The notes under the pieces are model-generated. The model was not told the origin of the DNA. It worked only from the letters and a program-made list of their open reading frames with translations, and did not search any database. Shown here piece after piece: positions 9,881 to 19,604 of a DNA stretch of 49,610 nucleotides; the first letter of the stretch is position 1, and each line of letters starts with the position of its first letter. The translations under genes were made by a program, and so were the position numbers. Source of the stretch: an uncultured Pelagibacteraceae bacterium (GTDB lineage Bacteria; Pseudomonadota; Alphaproteobacteria; Pelagibacterales; AG-422-B15); the NCBI GenBank assembly GCA_902521655.1, contig CABYSM010000007.1, positions 1 to 49,610 of the forward strand. The letters run 5' to 3'.

Positions 9881-10307
9881 GCGTTCTCCCCAAACCATAA
9901 GCCCCTCCTTCAGGATTAAATTGTTCAATCACAGATTTTGTCTGCCCCCCAAGTCTTCTCACCATATCCTCAATGATATGGTCACTTTGTATTAGAATTC
10001 TTGTAGCTTCAATCTGACAGGGGATATGTCTATTCCCAATATGCCATATTAATTTATTTAAATCTTTTGACTTGATCTCAATTAAATTTTCTTTTTTTGA
10101 TTTTATAGTAATTAATTTTCCACTCTCAAGTTTGAACACTTGATTACTCAAGACTGATTTCATCTCTTCAAGATCAACAAGAAATTCATGACCTTTGTCA
10201 GAAACTAATTTTTTGCGTCGCATGAGTCTCTCCTCATAAGAAAGCGAAATTGTATCAACCTCTTCAGAGGAATCGCAGTTACTTAATATTGAATTACAAA
10301 TTTCCAT
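9864..10307 (-). CDS. ureE: Urease nickel chaperone UreE
   Basis: 147 residues. The N-terminal peptide-binding-like domain is divergent. The C-terminal metal-binding domain has the conserved core WHIGNRHIPCQIEATRILIQ followed by DHIIEDMVRRLGG. The tail GRTHGHKH gives a short His cluster that probably binds Ni(II), much shorter than the His-rich tail of some enterobacterial UreE. UreE hands nickel to UreG. It starts two bases after the ureC stop and overlaps ureF. Confidence 0.93.
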   Translation of the reverse strand: MEICNSILSNCDSSEEVDTISLSYEERLMRRKKLVSDKGHEFLVDLEEMKSVLSNQVFKLESGKLITIKSKKENLIEIKSKDLNKLIWHIGNRHIPCQIEATRILIQSDHIIEDMVRRLGGQTKSVIEQFNPEGGAYGLGRTHGHKH

Positions 10308-10309
10308 AA

Positions 10310-12016
10310 TCAGTACATAAAATATCTTTGAGCCATTGGCAGTTCTTCTGCTGGTTCACATGTTATAATTTCTCCATTTGCTCTAACCTCATATGTTTCA
10401 GGATTTACATCTATAGTCGGGCAAACATCGTTTAAAACCATATCTTTTTTTGAAATTGACCTTGTATTACTTACCGGCAGCATACTTTTTTGTATATTGA
10501 GATGATTAAGGCTGCCTGCCTCCAGTGAACTCTTACTGACAAAAGTTACCGATGAATTTTCAAGCGATCTTCCATAACTTCCAAACATTGGGCGCGTATA
10601 CACTGGTTGGGGAGTTGGAATCGATGCGTTTGGATCGCCCATTTGAGCACAGGCAATACTTCCACCCATTATTATAATCTCAGGCTTAACACCAAAAAAA
10701 GCTGGGTCCCAAATAACAATATCGGCTCTTTTATTTTTTTCGAGACTGCCAACATAGGAAGAAATTCCATGAGCAATTGACGGATTAATTGTATATTTTG
10801 CAATATATCGTTTGACTCTTATATTATCATTATCTCCTTGCTCTTCAGATAGTCTTCCTCGTTGCACCTTCATTTTATGTGCGGTTTGCCATGTCCTAAT
10901 AATAACCTCACCAACGCGTCCCATAGCTTGACTGTCAGATGCAATGATTGAGAAAGCACCCATATCGTGCAAAATGTCTTCCGCGGCCATCGTCTCTCTG
11001 CGTATTCTACTTTCGGCAAATGCTACGTCTTCAGGTATTGATTTATCAAGGTGATGGCAAACCATCAGCATATCCAAATGCTCCTCAACAGTGTTTACAG
11101 TAAATGGTCGTGTTGGATTAGTTGAAGAAGGCAAAACATAGGGTTCACCACAAATTTTTATTATATCAGGGGCGTGTCCACCACCTGCACCTTCAGTGTG
11201 AAATGTATGAATGGTTCTTTTATTAATTGCATTAATTGTATTTTCTACAAAGCCACTTTCATTGAGCGTATCAGTATGTATCATGACCTGAACGTCAAAT
11301 TGATCAGCAACATTTAAACAATTATCAATTGCACCCGGAGTAGAGCCCCAGTCCTCATGAAGTTTAAGGGCAGCAGCTCCACCAAGAACTTGTTCCTCTA
11401 AACCAGAAGGCAACGATGAATTTCCTTTGCCTGCATAAGCTAAATTCATTGAGAAAGCATCAGATGATTGAAGCATTCTGCCGATGTGCCATGGACCTGG
11501 TGTGCAAGTAGTTGCTAATGTTCCATGTGCTGGTCCAGTACCTCCACCCAGCATCGTAGTAATGCCAGAATGTAAGGCGTCATCAATTTGCTGAGGACAT
11601 ATGAAATGTATATGACTGTCAAAGCCACCTGCTGTTACAATTTTACCTTCACCTGCAATAACTTCAGTTCCTGGACCAATTATAATATCCACACCAGGTT
11701 GTGTATCAGGGTTACCAGCTTTTCCAATATGATCAATATTTCCCTTCTTTAGTCCAATATCTGCTTTATATATCCCGGTGACATCTAGAATTAGAGCATT
11801 TGTAATAACTGTGTCTACAGCTCCGTCACTTCTTGAAACCTGAGACTGTCCCATGCCATCGCGAATAACTTTGCCGCCACCAAACTTGACTTCCTCACCG
11901 TAGACTGTGAGGTCTTTTTCAACCTCTACGAAAAGTTCAGTATCAGCTAACCTTATTTTATCGCCTGTTGTGGGCCCATACATAGCTGCATAAGATTGTC
12001 TTGGAATTTTTTTCAT
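10310..12016 (-). CDS. ureC: Urease alpha subunit (catalytic)
   Basis: 568 residues, the usual length. All active-site residues are present by motif: H135 and H137 (SHIHF), K218 for carbamylation (ALKLHEDWG), H247 (VMIHTDT), H273 ([12 protein letters not shown]), flap C320-H321 (MVCHHLD) and D361 (IASDSQ). These match the classical bacterial numbering shifted by one. The enzyme hydrolyses urea to ammonia and carbamate with two nickel ions, in a complex with UreA and UreB. The ATG overlaps the ureB stop (ATGA). Confidence 0.99.
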   Translation of the reverse strand: MKKIPRQSYAAMYGPTTGDKIRLADTELFVEVEKDLTVYGEEVKFGGGKVIRDGMGQSQVSRSDGAVDTVITNALILDVTGIYKADIGLKKGNIDHIGKAGNPDTQPGVDIIIGPGTEVIAGEGKIVTAGGFDSHIHFICPQQIDDALHSGITTMLGGGTGPAHGTLATTCTPGPWHIGRMLQSSDAFSMNLAYAGKGNSSLPSGLEEQVLGGAAALKLHEDWGSTPGAIDNCLNVADQFDVQVMIHTDTLNESGFVENTINAINKRTIHTFHTEGAGGGHAPDIIKICGEPYVLPSSTNPTRPFTVNTVEEHLDMLMVCHHLDKSIPEDVAFAESRIRRETMAAEDILHDMGAFSIIASDSQAMGRVGEVIIRTWQTAHKMKVQRGRLSEEQGDNDNIRVKRYIAKYTINPSIAHGISSYVGSLEKNKRADIVIWDPAFFGVKPEIIIMGGSIACAQMGDPNASIPTPQPVYTRPMFGSYGRSLENSSVTFVSKSSLEAGSLNHLNIQKSMLPVSNTRSISKKDMVLNDVCPTIDVNPETYEVRANGEIITCEPAEELPMAQRYFMY

Positions 12017-12321
12017 TTAATTTTTCCCATGACTTTTTTATTAAACCCAAATAATTTTTTTAGTCCCTGTATTTCGATAAGTTCAATATCCCTTGATTGA
12101 CCTGGTTCAAACCTTACTGCAGTTCCAGATGAAATGTTTAGTCTCATGCCTAAAGATTTCTTTCTATCAAATTCAAGACTTTCATTTACTTCAGCGAAAT
12201 GATAGTGGCTACCGACTTGAATTGGACGATCACCAGTGTTGGAGACTTTCATTGTCAAGCTCACTAAATCTTTATTTAAAATTATTTCACCGTCACTTGT
12301 AATTATTTCTCCTGGAATCAT
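12013..12321 (-). CDS. ureB: Urease beta subunit
   Basis: 102 residues, typical of a separate bacterial UreB. It opens with [13 protein letters not shown] and carries [19 protein letters not shown] and [19 protein letters not shown], the core of this structural subunit. It packs on UreC and lends surface for accessory-protein docking. It lies seven bases after ureA and overlaps ureC by four. Confidence 0.98.
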   Translation of the reverse strand: MIPGEIITSDGEIILNKDLVSLTMKVSNTGDRPIQVGSHYHFAEVNESLEFDRKKSLGMRLNISSGTAVRFEPGQSRDIELIEIQGLKKLFGFNKKVMGKIK

Positions 12322-12328
12322 ATAATTT

Positions 12329-12631
12329 TTACCTTATGGGTTTATGTACTGTGACTAACTTTGTTCCATCCGGAAAAGTTGCTTCTGTCTGTACTTCGGC
12401 AATCATTTCAGCAACTCCTTCCATACAGTCATCTTTTTTTAATACATGTGCTGCACTTTCCATTAGTTCAGCTACAGATTTGCCATCCCTTGCACCTTCA
12501 ACAACATAATCAGAAATAATTGATACGGCTTCAGGGTAATTTAATTTAACACCACGGTCTAACCTCTTTCGAGCGACTATTGCGGCCATGCTGACCATCA
12601 TTTTATCAATCTCTCTTGGAGAAAGCTTCAC
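12329..12631 (-). CDS. ureA: Urease gamma subunit
   Basis: 100 residues from a GTG start at 12631. That codon forms a GTGA overlap with the ureD stop and gives the family's usual N-terminus [10 protein letters not shown] and usual length. An in-frame GTG four codons earlier (12643) is possible but would add MGCC and overlap ureD further. Conserved segments include [20 protein letters not shown] and [20 protein letters not shown]. Structural subunit of the urease trimer. Confidence 0.97.
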   Translation of the reverse strand: MKLSPREIDKMMVSMAAIVARKRLDRGVKLNYPEAVSIISDYVVEGARDGKSVAELMESAAHVLKKDDCMEGVAEMIAEVQTEATFPDGTKLVTVHKPIR

Positions 12632-13425
12632 GCAGCACCCCACATGTAAGGAATTTTATCATTCATCATGATCGACACGATATTTTTTGTAAATTTTTTT
12701 AAATAATAGTTATTAGATGAAATACTCCTTATTACTATCTTACCATCCCACTCTGAAATACCAGCAGTTACACTTTTTTCATCATGTATATTATCCTTTA
12801 ATACAGTATAAAATTTATTCATCTCTGAACCGAGTATTATTATTGTATTGACTGCAATATTATCATTAAGCATAAATTTATTTTCCCGCATTCTTTTTAT
12901 ATTATCTTCAAAGCCATTGATTTCAAGATGAGCAATTTTATTATCATTAAACATTTTCCATCGATCAGAGTAATAACCTTTTTCAATCGTTTCATTCATA
13001 GCTGATCTTCCATAAACAACTGTTTCACAAAAAAATAAATTTGAATTATTTAAAAGATTGATATCAATTTGACGTCTTAGGTTGCAGTTATCATAGAGGA
13101 TTGTTTCATTGGGTATCCAAAAAAGAGTACTGTTATCAATACTAATCGTATATTTAAGTTCAGCCGCGTCTCCAGATCCACTATATACCTTCTCAGCAGC
13201 CTGACTTGTAGTGAGCATATGTGTATTGTGTAAGTCTATATTGGTATTAAACTTATCCCCACTTGTTACGCCTCCAGATGTATTAACTAAAACTAGTTGA
13301 GACAAAGTAGAGTAGGATTGAGGCAGTAAGGCTTTAAGACACCCTTGCTGATACAATTTTTTAACATCATTATTTATAAACTTTAAATCAATTGTACCTA
13401 AAGATTTCTGAAGATTTACTTTCAT
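12628..13425 (-). CDS. ureD: Urease accessory protein UreD (UreH)
   Basis: 265 residues from the ATG at 13425 (an in-frame TTG at 13452 would add nine). Family motifs: [44 protein letters not shown] and [13 protein letters not shown]. UreD docks on apo-urease and guides nickel from UreG/UreF. It is the first gene of ureDABCEFG. No Shine-Dalgarno precedes the ATG, and a well-formed promoter places the predicted transcription start on the ATG itself, so the message may be leaderless. Sequence is divergent apart from the motifs. Confidence 0.92.
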   Translation of the reverse strand: MKVNLQKSLGTIDLKFINNDVKKLYQQGCLKALLPQSYSTLSQLVLVNTSGGVTSGDKFNTNIDLHNTHMLTTSQAAEKVYSGSGDAAELKYTISIDNSTLFWIPNETILYDNCNLRRQIDINLLNNSNLFFCETVVYGRSAMNETIEKGYYSDRWKMFNDNKIAHLEINGFEDNIKRMRENKFMLNDNIAVNTIIILGSEMNKFYTVLKDNIHDEKSVTAGISEWDGKIVIRSISSNNYYLKKFTKNIVSIMMNDKIPYMWGAA

Positions 13426-13460
13426 GAAATTATCATAGTGTTTTAATTTCAAGTTGACAA
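13425..13460 (-). promoter_or_regulatory. Predicted sigma70 promoter of ureDABCEFG, apparently leaderless
   Basis: On the minus strand a -35 box TTGTCA (plus-strand 13455-13460), a 17-bp spacer and a -10 box TATGAT (13437-13432) each differ from consensus by one base. Six bases then separate the -10 box from the A of the ureD ATG, which is where transcription should begin. The -35 box lies inside the dyad at 13455-13470, so a protein bound there would block this promoter. Confidence 0.6.
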
Positions 13461-13484
13461 ATAATTGTCATTTATTTTTATCAT
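13454..13484 (+). promoter_or_regulatory. Possible urtA promoter overlapping the dyad
   Basis: A perfect -35 TTGACA (13454-13459) is followed by TATCAT (13479-13484), one base from the -10 consensus, but at a long 19-bp spacing. That would give a leader of about 135 bases before urtA. The spacing makes it uncertain; a promoter closer to urtA cannot be excluded in the AT-rich stretch 13485-13620. Confidence 0.3.
13455..13470. promoter_or_regulatory. Perfect dyad TGACAA-N4-TTGTCA between ureD and urtA, candidate operator
   Basis: A 16-bp sequence with 6-bp perfect arms and an ATAA centre lies between the divergent urease and urea-transporter operons. One arm is the -35 box for ureD. The plus-strand TTGACA overlapping it could serve urtA. 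It does not match the NtrC consensus (TGCAC-type arms) or the FNR consensus (TTGAT-N4-ATCAA). Regulator unknown. Confidence 0.5.
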
Positions 13485-13626
13485 TAAAATTAAAGATACT
13501 ATTTTGTAATATAAAAATTATGTTTAATTTTTTTTTTTGATGATGTCATTTTGGCAAGTGTAAAGATTCGTATCCTTAATTTTTTTAAGAAAATATGCAG
13601 CAGTAAAAAAAATGAAAGGACGAATA

Positions 13627-14892
13627 ATGATCAAGAAAATTTTAGTTGTATTGTCATTTTTCTTTTTTAGTATTACTGCGTATGCAGATACTATAAAAGT
13701 TGGCATATTACACTCGCTATCGGGTACGATGGCAATCTCAGAGACGACATTAAAAGATACAATGTTAATGTTGATCGAAGAACAGAATGAAAAGGGAGGT
13801 ATTCTCGGAAAAAAACTAGAGGCCGTTGTTGTTGACCCTGCTTCAGATTGGCCACTTTTTGCTGAAAAAGCTCGAGAACTAATAACTGTCAATGATGTTG
13901 ATGTAATGTTTGGTTGCTGGACTTCTGTGTCTAGAAAGTCTGTATTACCCGTAATTGAAGAACTTAACGGATTACTTTTTTATCCAGTTCAATATGAAGG
14001 TGAAGAAAGCTCAAAAAACGTATTTTATACTGGAGCTGCTCCAAACCAACAAGCGATACCAGCTACTGATTACTATCTAGAAGAACTAGGTATTGAGAAG
14101 TTTGCATTACTTGGAACTGACTATGTCTATCCTAGAACAACAAACAAAATTCTAAATCAATATTTAATTGATAAAGGAATTCCCGAATCTGATATTTTTG
14201 TAAATTATACACCTTTTGGTCACTCGGATTGGTCGAAAATTGTTGCTGATGTTGTAGCACTTGGGGCTGATGGAAAGAAGGTAGGTGTTATTTCAACTAT
14301 TAACGGTGATGCAAACATTGGATTTTATAAAGAACTTGCAGCCGCAGGTGTGAACGCTGAAGATATACCAGTTGTCGCATTCTCAGTTGGTGAAGAGGAA
14401 TTATCCGGACTTGATACAACAAATTTGGTTGGCCACCTAGCTGCATGGAATTATTTTCAATCAGCTGAGTCCGACTTAAATACAGCATTTATCAAAAACT
14501 GGAAAAGCACTATGGGATCAGAAAGAGTTACCAATGACCCGATGGAAGCACACGTGATTGGATTTAATATGTATGTTAAAGCAGTGGAAAAAGCTGGAAC
14601 TACTGATGTAGATGCAGTCAGAGAAGCTATGTACGGAATTACAGTTCCAAACCTTACTGGTGGAACCGCTGAAATGCTCCCAAATCACCATCTCTCTAAA
14701 CCTGTATTAATAGGTGAAATCCTTGAAGACGGTCAGTTTGATATAATTAGCCAAACAACCGAGGTTCCAGGAGATGCGTGGACAGATCACTTGGTAGAGT
14801 CAGCTGTTTTAACATCAGATTGGCAAAGCTTAGGTTGTGGGATGTATAATACTTCGACTAGCAGTTGTGTTCAGTTAAAGTCTAATTACTAA
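13627..14892 (+). CDS. urtA: Urea ABC transporter substrate-binding protein UrtA
   Basis: 421 residues from the ATG at 13627, chosen because AAAGGA lies seven bases upstream and it directly begins a signal peptide (MIKKILVVLSFFFFSITAYA). The mature protein starts DTIKVGILHSLSGTMAISE and has FGCWTSVSRKSVLPVIEE and LLFYPVQYEGEESSKNVFYT, hallmarks of the UrtA branch of type I periplasmic binding proteins. It captures urea in the periplasm for UrtBC. Its position opposite the urease operon supports the substrate. A strong hairpin follows, which may reduce read-through into urtB and keep the binding protein in excess. Confidence 0.96.
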   Translation: MIKKILVVLSFFFFSITAYADTIKVGILHSLSGTMAISETTLKDTMLMLIEEQNEKGGILGKKLEAVVVDPASDWPLFAEKARELITVNDVDVMFGCWTSVSRKSVLPVIEELNGLLFYPVQYEGEESSKNVFYTGAAPNQQAIPATDYYLEELGIEKFALLGTDYVYPRTTNKILNQYLIDKGIPESDIFVNYTPFGHSDWSKIVADVVALGADGKKVGVISTINGDANIGFYKELAAAGVNAEDIPVVAFSVGEEELSGLDTTNLVGHLAAWNYFQSAESDLNTAFIKNWKSTMGSERVTNDPMEAHVIGFNMYVKAVEKAGTTDVDAVREAMYGITVPNLTGGTAEMLPNHHLSKPVLIGEILEDGQFDIISQTTEVPGDAWTDHLVESAVLTSDWQSLGCGMYNTSTSSCVQLKSNY

Positions 14893-14905
14893 TTTTAACC
14901 CAAAT

Positions 14906-14947
14906 AAAACGCTGTAAAGAATAGTTTATATTCTTTATGGCGTTTTT
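14906..14947 (+). terminator. Hairpin plus T-run between urtA and urtB
   Basis: An 18-bp stem (AAAACGC at 14906-14912 pairs with GCGTTTT at 14940-14946; the inner arm 14913-14923 pairs with 14929-14939, including two G-T pairs) with a five-base loop GTTTA, followed by T and A residues. It has the form of an intrinsic terminator. Since urtB starts at 14953 with no other room for a promoter, it is best read as a partial terminator or mRNA 3'-end stabiliser. Confidence 0.75.
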
Positions 14948-14952
14948 AAATT

Positions 14953-16965
14953 ATGAAAATAAAATTTTATATAATTCTTCTGTATGCTTTTTTTATAAAT
15001 CTACCAGCAGTTGCTCACCATGATGAATTCAACATATTCTTAATAGAAAATTCAGAAAATATAATTAAGAGTTCAGCAAAAACAGTTGACCCTATACTAA
15101 GAGACATACAAAGCTTTGATGATGAAATTGTTTCAAGATTTTTAGAACTGTGGAAATCAAAGAGTCTCTTCTATATAAAAGACACTAAACAAGTAATTAT
15201 AGTTAATGAAAATAATGAGTCATTTGATGCCTTAGAAATAGATGGTCTTACTAGGATCGGCAATTACAGCAAAAAAGAAATTAAAAAAATTAAACCCAAT
15301 AGTGGAGTAAGAGCAAAAATAGACTCTCTTTTAGTAAAGTACCAAATTTCTAATTCAGATATTAATTTAAGAAGAAAAAGCTTAGATAGTTTAAAAAGAA
15401 ACATCCAGCCTGAACATTTGGCAGTATTACAAGATGCTTACATAAATGAGTCAGATGCAGAACTAAAAACTGCTATTGATCGATTGCTAAAATTTGCAAT
15501 TATTAAGTACTCTGACTCGAATGATAAAAAATTAGAAATAATTGAGTCTTTTAAAGGCGATACTGCGATCGAGATAAGGGCCTCTCTAAATCAACTCCTC
15601 AATTCTTCTGAAGTGAAAGTCGGCCTCTCTCTTCCTGATAATAAAAACATTGCCAGGATAATTGTGCCTGGTTTTACCATCAAAAATAGCAATGGAACAT
15701 CGGGTACAACTAATTTTTTTAATGAGGACGTTGAGATATCAATTAATGATGCATATGACAGATTATATGCTGATAATCTTGTTTTTAAAAAAAGAATCAC
15801 CCCAGAAGAATTAAAGAAAATATTAGAACAAAATATCATCGGCAATACCGTTGGAGGATATTCTATAAGTTCACTAGACAATGAACAATCTCGGATTGCT
15901 GCGTATAATAAATTAGTTGTAAATAACTTAGCACCTCCTTTTATTTCTGAAAATCAAATTAATGAAGAAGTAAACAAATTTATATTTTATTCGGTTTATA
16001 ATGATACTTCTTCTGAAGTAACAAATGCCGCCTTAAATACTCTAGCTAGTATAAATTTTAGAGTTCAGATCTACAAATATATTGATTTATTTATTGACGG
16101 TTTAAGTCTTGCGTCAATCTATTTTCTTGGAGCAATTGGTTTAGCGATCACTTTTGGTGTAATGAGAGTAATTAATATGGCTCATGGTGAATTTATCATG
16201 ATGGGAGCCTATACGGGGTATGTTGTTCAACAATTTATAAGTAACCATACACTATCACTTTTAGTTGCACTTCCTCTCGCATTTATAATTACATTTATTG
16301 CTGGAGTGATCATGGAAAGACTCGTTATACGTCATTTGTATCGTAAACCACTTGATACATTGCTGGCCACTTTCGGGATCAGTATTGCATTACAACAAAT
16401 TGCAAAGAATATTTTTGGAACACAAGCAAGACCACTTACATCTCCATCGTGGCTTGATGGATCGCTCAGTCTCAGTGACGATCTATCGATCAGTTATATA
16501 AGAATTGCCATATTTATTTTGAGTCTAATATTTCTGGGTTTGTTGCTCTTTGTAATGAATCGTACCAGACTTGGATTGGAGACTCGTGCAGTGACCCAAA
16601 ATCCAGTGATGGCCTCCAATATGGGAATTAATCCTGAAAGAATAAATATGTTAACTTTTGGCTTTGGTTCAGGAATTGCAGGAATTGCAGGAATTGCTAT
16701 TGGACTTTTTTCTAAAGTTACATCTGAGCTTGGGTCTGAATATATAGTTCAGAGTTTTATGACAGTGGTTGTTGGAGGAGTGGGCAACATATGGGGCACA
16801 TTAGCGGGAGCCTCACTAATCGGGTTCCTTCAAAAATTTATAGAATGGTTCAATCCATCTAATACTCTCGCAGCGCAAACTTATATGATCATCTTTATTA
16901 TTTTATTTATACAATTTAGACCAAAAGGGATAGTAGCCCTTAAAGGAAGAGCAGCTGATGACTAA
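14953..16965 (+). CDS. urtB: Urea ABC transporter permease UrtB
   Basis: 670 residues. A signal-like leader (to about residue 22) is followed by a long extracytoplasmic region (~23-370) found in long UrtB proteins. The C-terminal branched-chain-amino-acid-type permease domain (~375-665) includes GVMRVINMAHGEFIMMGAY, RLGLETRAVTQNPVMASNMG and VVGGVGNIWGTLAGA. It forms the channel with UrtC. The stop overlaps the urtC start by eight bases. Confidence 0.95.
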   Translation: MKIKFYIILLYAFFINLPAVAHHDEFNIFLIENSENIIKSSAKTVDPILRDIQSFDDEIVSRFLELWKSKSLFYIKDTKQVIIVNENNESFDALEIDGLTRIGNYSKKEIKKIKPNSGVRAKIDSLLVKYQISNSDINLRRKSLDSLKRNIQPEHLAVLQDAYINESDAELKTAIDRLLKFAIIKYSDSNDKKLEIIESFKGDTAIEIRASLNQLLNSSEVKVGLSLPDNKNIARIIVPGFTIKNSNGTSGTTNFFNEDVEISINDAYDRLYADNLVFKKRITPEELKKILEQNIIGNTVGGYSISSLDNEQSRIAAYNKLVVNNLAPPFISENQINEEVNKFIFYSVYNDTSSEVTNAALNTLASINFRVQIYKYIDLFIDGLSLASIYFLGAIGLAITFGVMRVINMAHGEFIMMGAYTGYVVQQFISNHTLSLLVALPLAFIITFIAGVIMERLVIRHLYRKPLDTLLATFGISIALQQIAKNIFGTQARPLTSPSWLDGSLSLSDDLSISYIRIAIFILSLIFLGLLLFVMNRTRLGLETRAVTQNPVMASNMGINPERINMLTFGFGSGIAGIAGIAIGLFSKVTSELGSEYIVQSFMTVVVGGVGNIWGTLAGASLIGFLQKFIEWFNPSNTLAAQTYMIIFIILFIQFRPKGIVALKGRAADD

Positions 16966-18127
16966 TTCAATAAATGATTTACTAGCTCGACACACATTAA
17001 TTTTTACAATAGTTGTTGTTATATTTTCTCTGTTCATAACTTTTTTTAGTGAACCTTACGGAAACGGATTAATATCTACTAGCTTTGTCAAAACTTTAGG
17101 CAAAACTGTTTGTCTATGCATAATTGCTTTGGCGATGGATGTGGTATGGGGTTATTGCGGAATTCTTTCTCTTGGGCATTTCGCCTTTTTTGGACTTGGT
17201 GGCTACATGATTGGAATGTGGCTAATGTATGAGCGAACAGCCATTATTGTTCAGGAAGCTGCCACTAATGAGTTGCTTCCATTAACCGAAACTGAATTAT
17301 CAAACGCGATTGGAAACCAGATTTTTGGAGTTGTAGGTGGCTATGACATACCATCCATATGGATGTTTGCAGATAGCCTTGGCTTACAATTAATTTTGGT
17401 TATTACAGTACCGGGTATTCTTGCATTTATATTTGGTTGGCTTGCATTCAGGTCGAGAGTAACTGGAGTTTATCTCTCAATTTTAACTCAAGCATTAACT
17501 TTAGCTCTGTCACTATATTTATTTCAAAATGACAGTGGCCTAAGGGGTAATAACGGCCTCTCCGGTTTGCAGAACATTCCTGGCATTGAGTATTTAGGGC
17601 AAGAAGTCATATCTATAGGGTTTTTTTGGGCAAGTTGTGTTTTTCTAATATCTATTTTTTTACTTTTTCATTCACTCATGAAAAGCAAGTTTGGATTAAT
17701 TATTACATCAATAAGAGATAATGAAACACGAGTAAGGTTCTTAGGGTACAATGTCGAAATATATAAATTATTTATATTTGTGTTAACCGCTATAATCTCA
17801 AGCATTGCTGGTGCTCTTTATTACCCTCAAGCAGGTATAATTAATCCTGCAGAGCTTGCGCCTATTGCATCGATCTATCTCGCTGTATGGGTTGCAATTG
17901 GAGGAAGAGGAAAATTGTATGGAGCAATCATTGGTGCCGCTTTTGTTTCATTATTTTCGTCATGGTTTACTGGTGGACAGGCACCCAATATTCCTTTGGG
18001 CATATTTACTATAGAATGGGTGAATTGGTGGACAGTTTTGTTAGGCTTTGGATTTGTAATAATCACAATTTTTAGTGAAAATGGAATAATTGGTTTTTTA
18101 AGAAATATATTTGTTAAGGAAAAATGA
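16958..18127 (+). CDS. urtC: Urea ABC transporter permease UrtC
   Basis: 389 residues, mostly membrane helices. Typical segments are DVVWGYCGILSLGHFAFFGL, the MIGMWLMY helix, IRDNETRVRFLGYNVEIYKL and GALYYPQAGIINPAELAP. This is the LivM-like second permease of the urea importer. It overlaps urtB by eight bases and urtD by four (ATGA). Confidence 0.95.
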   Translation: MTNSINDLLARHTLIFTIVVVIFSLFITFFSEPYGNGLISTSFVKTLGKTVCLCIIALAMDVVWGYCGILSLGHFAFFGLGGYMIGMWLMYERTAIIVQEAATNELLPLTETELSNAIGNQIFGVVGGYDIPSIWMFADSLGLQLILVITVPGILAFIFGWLAFRSRVTGVYLSILTQALTLALSLYLFQNDSGLRGNNGLSGLQNIPGIEYLGQEVISIGFFWASCVFLISIFLLFHSLMKSKFGLIITSIRDNETRVRFLGYNVEIYKLFIFVLTAIISSIAGALYYPQAGIINPAELAPIASIYLAVWVAIGGRGKLYGAIIGAAFVSLFSSWFTGGQAPNIPLGIFTIEWVNWWTVLLGFGFVIITIFSENGIIGFLRNIFVKEK

Positions 18128-18906
18128 ATACTTTATTGAAAGTTGAAAAAATTTCGGTTTCATTTGATGGCTTTAAAGCTATTAATAGTTTGAGTTACAG
18201 CATTGGTAAAAATGAACTCAAAGCGATTATTGGACCTAATGGAGCTGGAAAAACTACCTTTATGGATATAATTACGGGCCAAACTAAACCAGATGAAGGT
18301 AAAGTATTATTTGGTGAACGAAGCGTATGGCTTGAAAGTGATCAAAAATATCAAGTCGTTTGGGATGAAAATCTTCTAATGAAAAGTGAGTCTCAAATAG
18401 CATTACTGGGTATAGGAAGAAAATTTCAACGTCCTACTGTATTTGAGCTAAAAACAGTATTTGAAAATTTATTTATATCCATGAAGAAAAATAGAAATCC
18501 TTTTAGTGTTTTATTTCAAAAATTAAATAGAGATGAAAAAAATCTGATAGAAAAAATACTAGGTGAAATTAGCCTTAAAAATGAACAAGATAGAATTGCT
18601 GGTGAGTTATCACACGGTCAAAAGCAGTGGCTAGAAATAGGAATGCTATTAACTCAAGAACCAAAGCTATTATTAATTGATGAACCAGCAGCTGGAATGA
18701 CTTCTAACGAAAGAAGACAGACAGTTGAGATCCTTAAAAAATTATCTGCAGATAAGTCAGTTATTGTTGTTGAGCATGATATGGAATTTGTAAAAGATCT
18801 TGAATGTGAGGTTACTGTATTGCATGAGGGTTCAATTCTTTCAGAGGGTTCTATAGAACACGTATCCTCTAATAATGAAGTAATTGAAGTATATCTGGGA
18901 AGATAG
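18124..18906 (+). CDS. urtD: Urea ABC transporter ATPase UrtD
   Basis: 260 residues. Walker A GPNGAGKT near residue 37, signature variant ELSHGQKQWLEIGMLL, Walker B LLLIDEPAAGM and switch His in VVEHDMEF. The SHGQ signature and the GIGRKFQRPTVFE Q-loop region are typical of the LivG/UrtD type. It powers urea import with UrtE. Two bases separate it from urtE. Confidence 0.95.
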   Translation: MNTLLKVEKISVSFDGFKAINSLSYSIGKNELKAIIGPNGAGKTTFMDIITGQTKPDEGKVLFGERSVWLESDQKYQVVWDENLLMKSESQIALLGIGRKFQRPTVFELKTVFENLFISMKKNRNPFSVLFQKLNRDEKNLIEKILGEISLKNEQDRIAGELSHGQKQWLEIGMLLTQEPKLLLIDEPAAGMTSNERRQTVEILKKLSADKSVIVVEHDMEFVKDLECEVTVLHEGSILSEGSIEHVSSNNEVIEVYLGR

Positions 18907-18908
18907 TC

Positions 18909-19604
18909 ATGATTGATATAAGTAATTTGAATTTTTACTATGGTTCTTCTCAGATATTATTTGACGTTTCACTCAAAGCGAAAAATAAAGAAATTACTTG
19001 TTTAATGGGTTCAAATGGAGTTGGTAAAACATCTTTATTAAAGTTTTTATCAGGAATTTACCCTTCAAAGTCAGGAAATTATCTTTTTGAAGGGGATAAT
19101 GTAACTAACTTTAGCTCGCACCAACTTGCTAAAAGAGGAGTTGGGTATGTTCCTCAAGGCCGTTTTATATTTCCATTATTATCTGTAAAAGAAAATCTAG
19201 AAACTGGTTTTGCATGTTTAAAAAGTGATGAACATTTCATACCTGATGAAATTTTTGACCTTTTTCCAGTATTGAAACAGATGATAAATAGAAGAGGTGG
19301 AGATTTATCAGGAGGTCAACAACAGCAATTAGCAATCGCAAGAGCAATGATTTCAAAACCAAAACTACTACTTATGGATGAACCAACCGAGGGGATACAG
19401 CCAAACATCATCCAGCAAATTGGAGAAGTCATAAAATATTTAAAAGATGAGCAGGGAATGACCATATTATTGGTTGAGCAATATTTTGATTTTGCATTTG
19501 ATTTAGCAGATTATATCTATGTCATGAAAAGAGGAAAAATTATTACTGAATCAAAGAAAGAGAGCCTGGATAAAGTGTCGTTTAAAAATGAAGTATCAAT
19601 TTGA
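18909..19604 (+). CDS. urtE: Urea ABC transporter ATPase UrtE
   Basis: 231 residues, LivF-like. Walker A GSNGVGKTS, signature LSGGQQQQLAIARAM, Walker B LLLMDEPTEGIQPNII, the last being typical of UrtE. It is the last gene of urtABCDE and overlaps the end of the convergent oligopeptidase gene by nine bases, leaving no room for a separate terminator. Confidence 0.95.
   Translation: MIDISNLNFYYGSSQILFDVSLKAKNKEITCLMGSNGVGKTSLLKFLSGIYPSKSGNYLFEGDNVTNFSSHQLAKRGVGYVPQGRFIFPLLSVKENLETGFACLKSDEHFIPDEIFDLFPVLKQMINRRGGDLSGGQQQQLAIARAMISKPKLLLMDEPTEGIQPNIIQQIGEVIKYLKDEQGMTILLVEQYFDFAFDLADYIYVMKRGKIITESKKESLDKVSFKNEVSI

Noticed and set aside
9864-9928. Longer ureF starting at 9928
   Set aside because: It would overlap ureE by 65 bases; the inner ATG at 9880 has GGGGAG at proper spacing and a family-like N-terminus.
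13455-13470. Reading the dyad as an NtrC or FNR site because it controls nitrogen genes
   Set aside because: Arms TGACAA/TTGTCA with a 4-base centre match neither consensus; left as an unknown operator.
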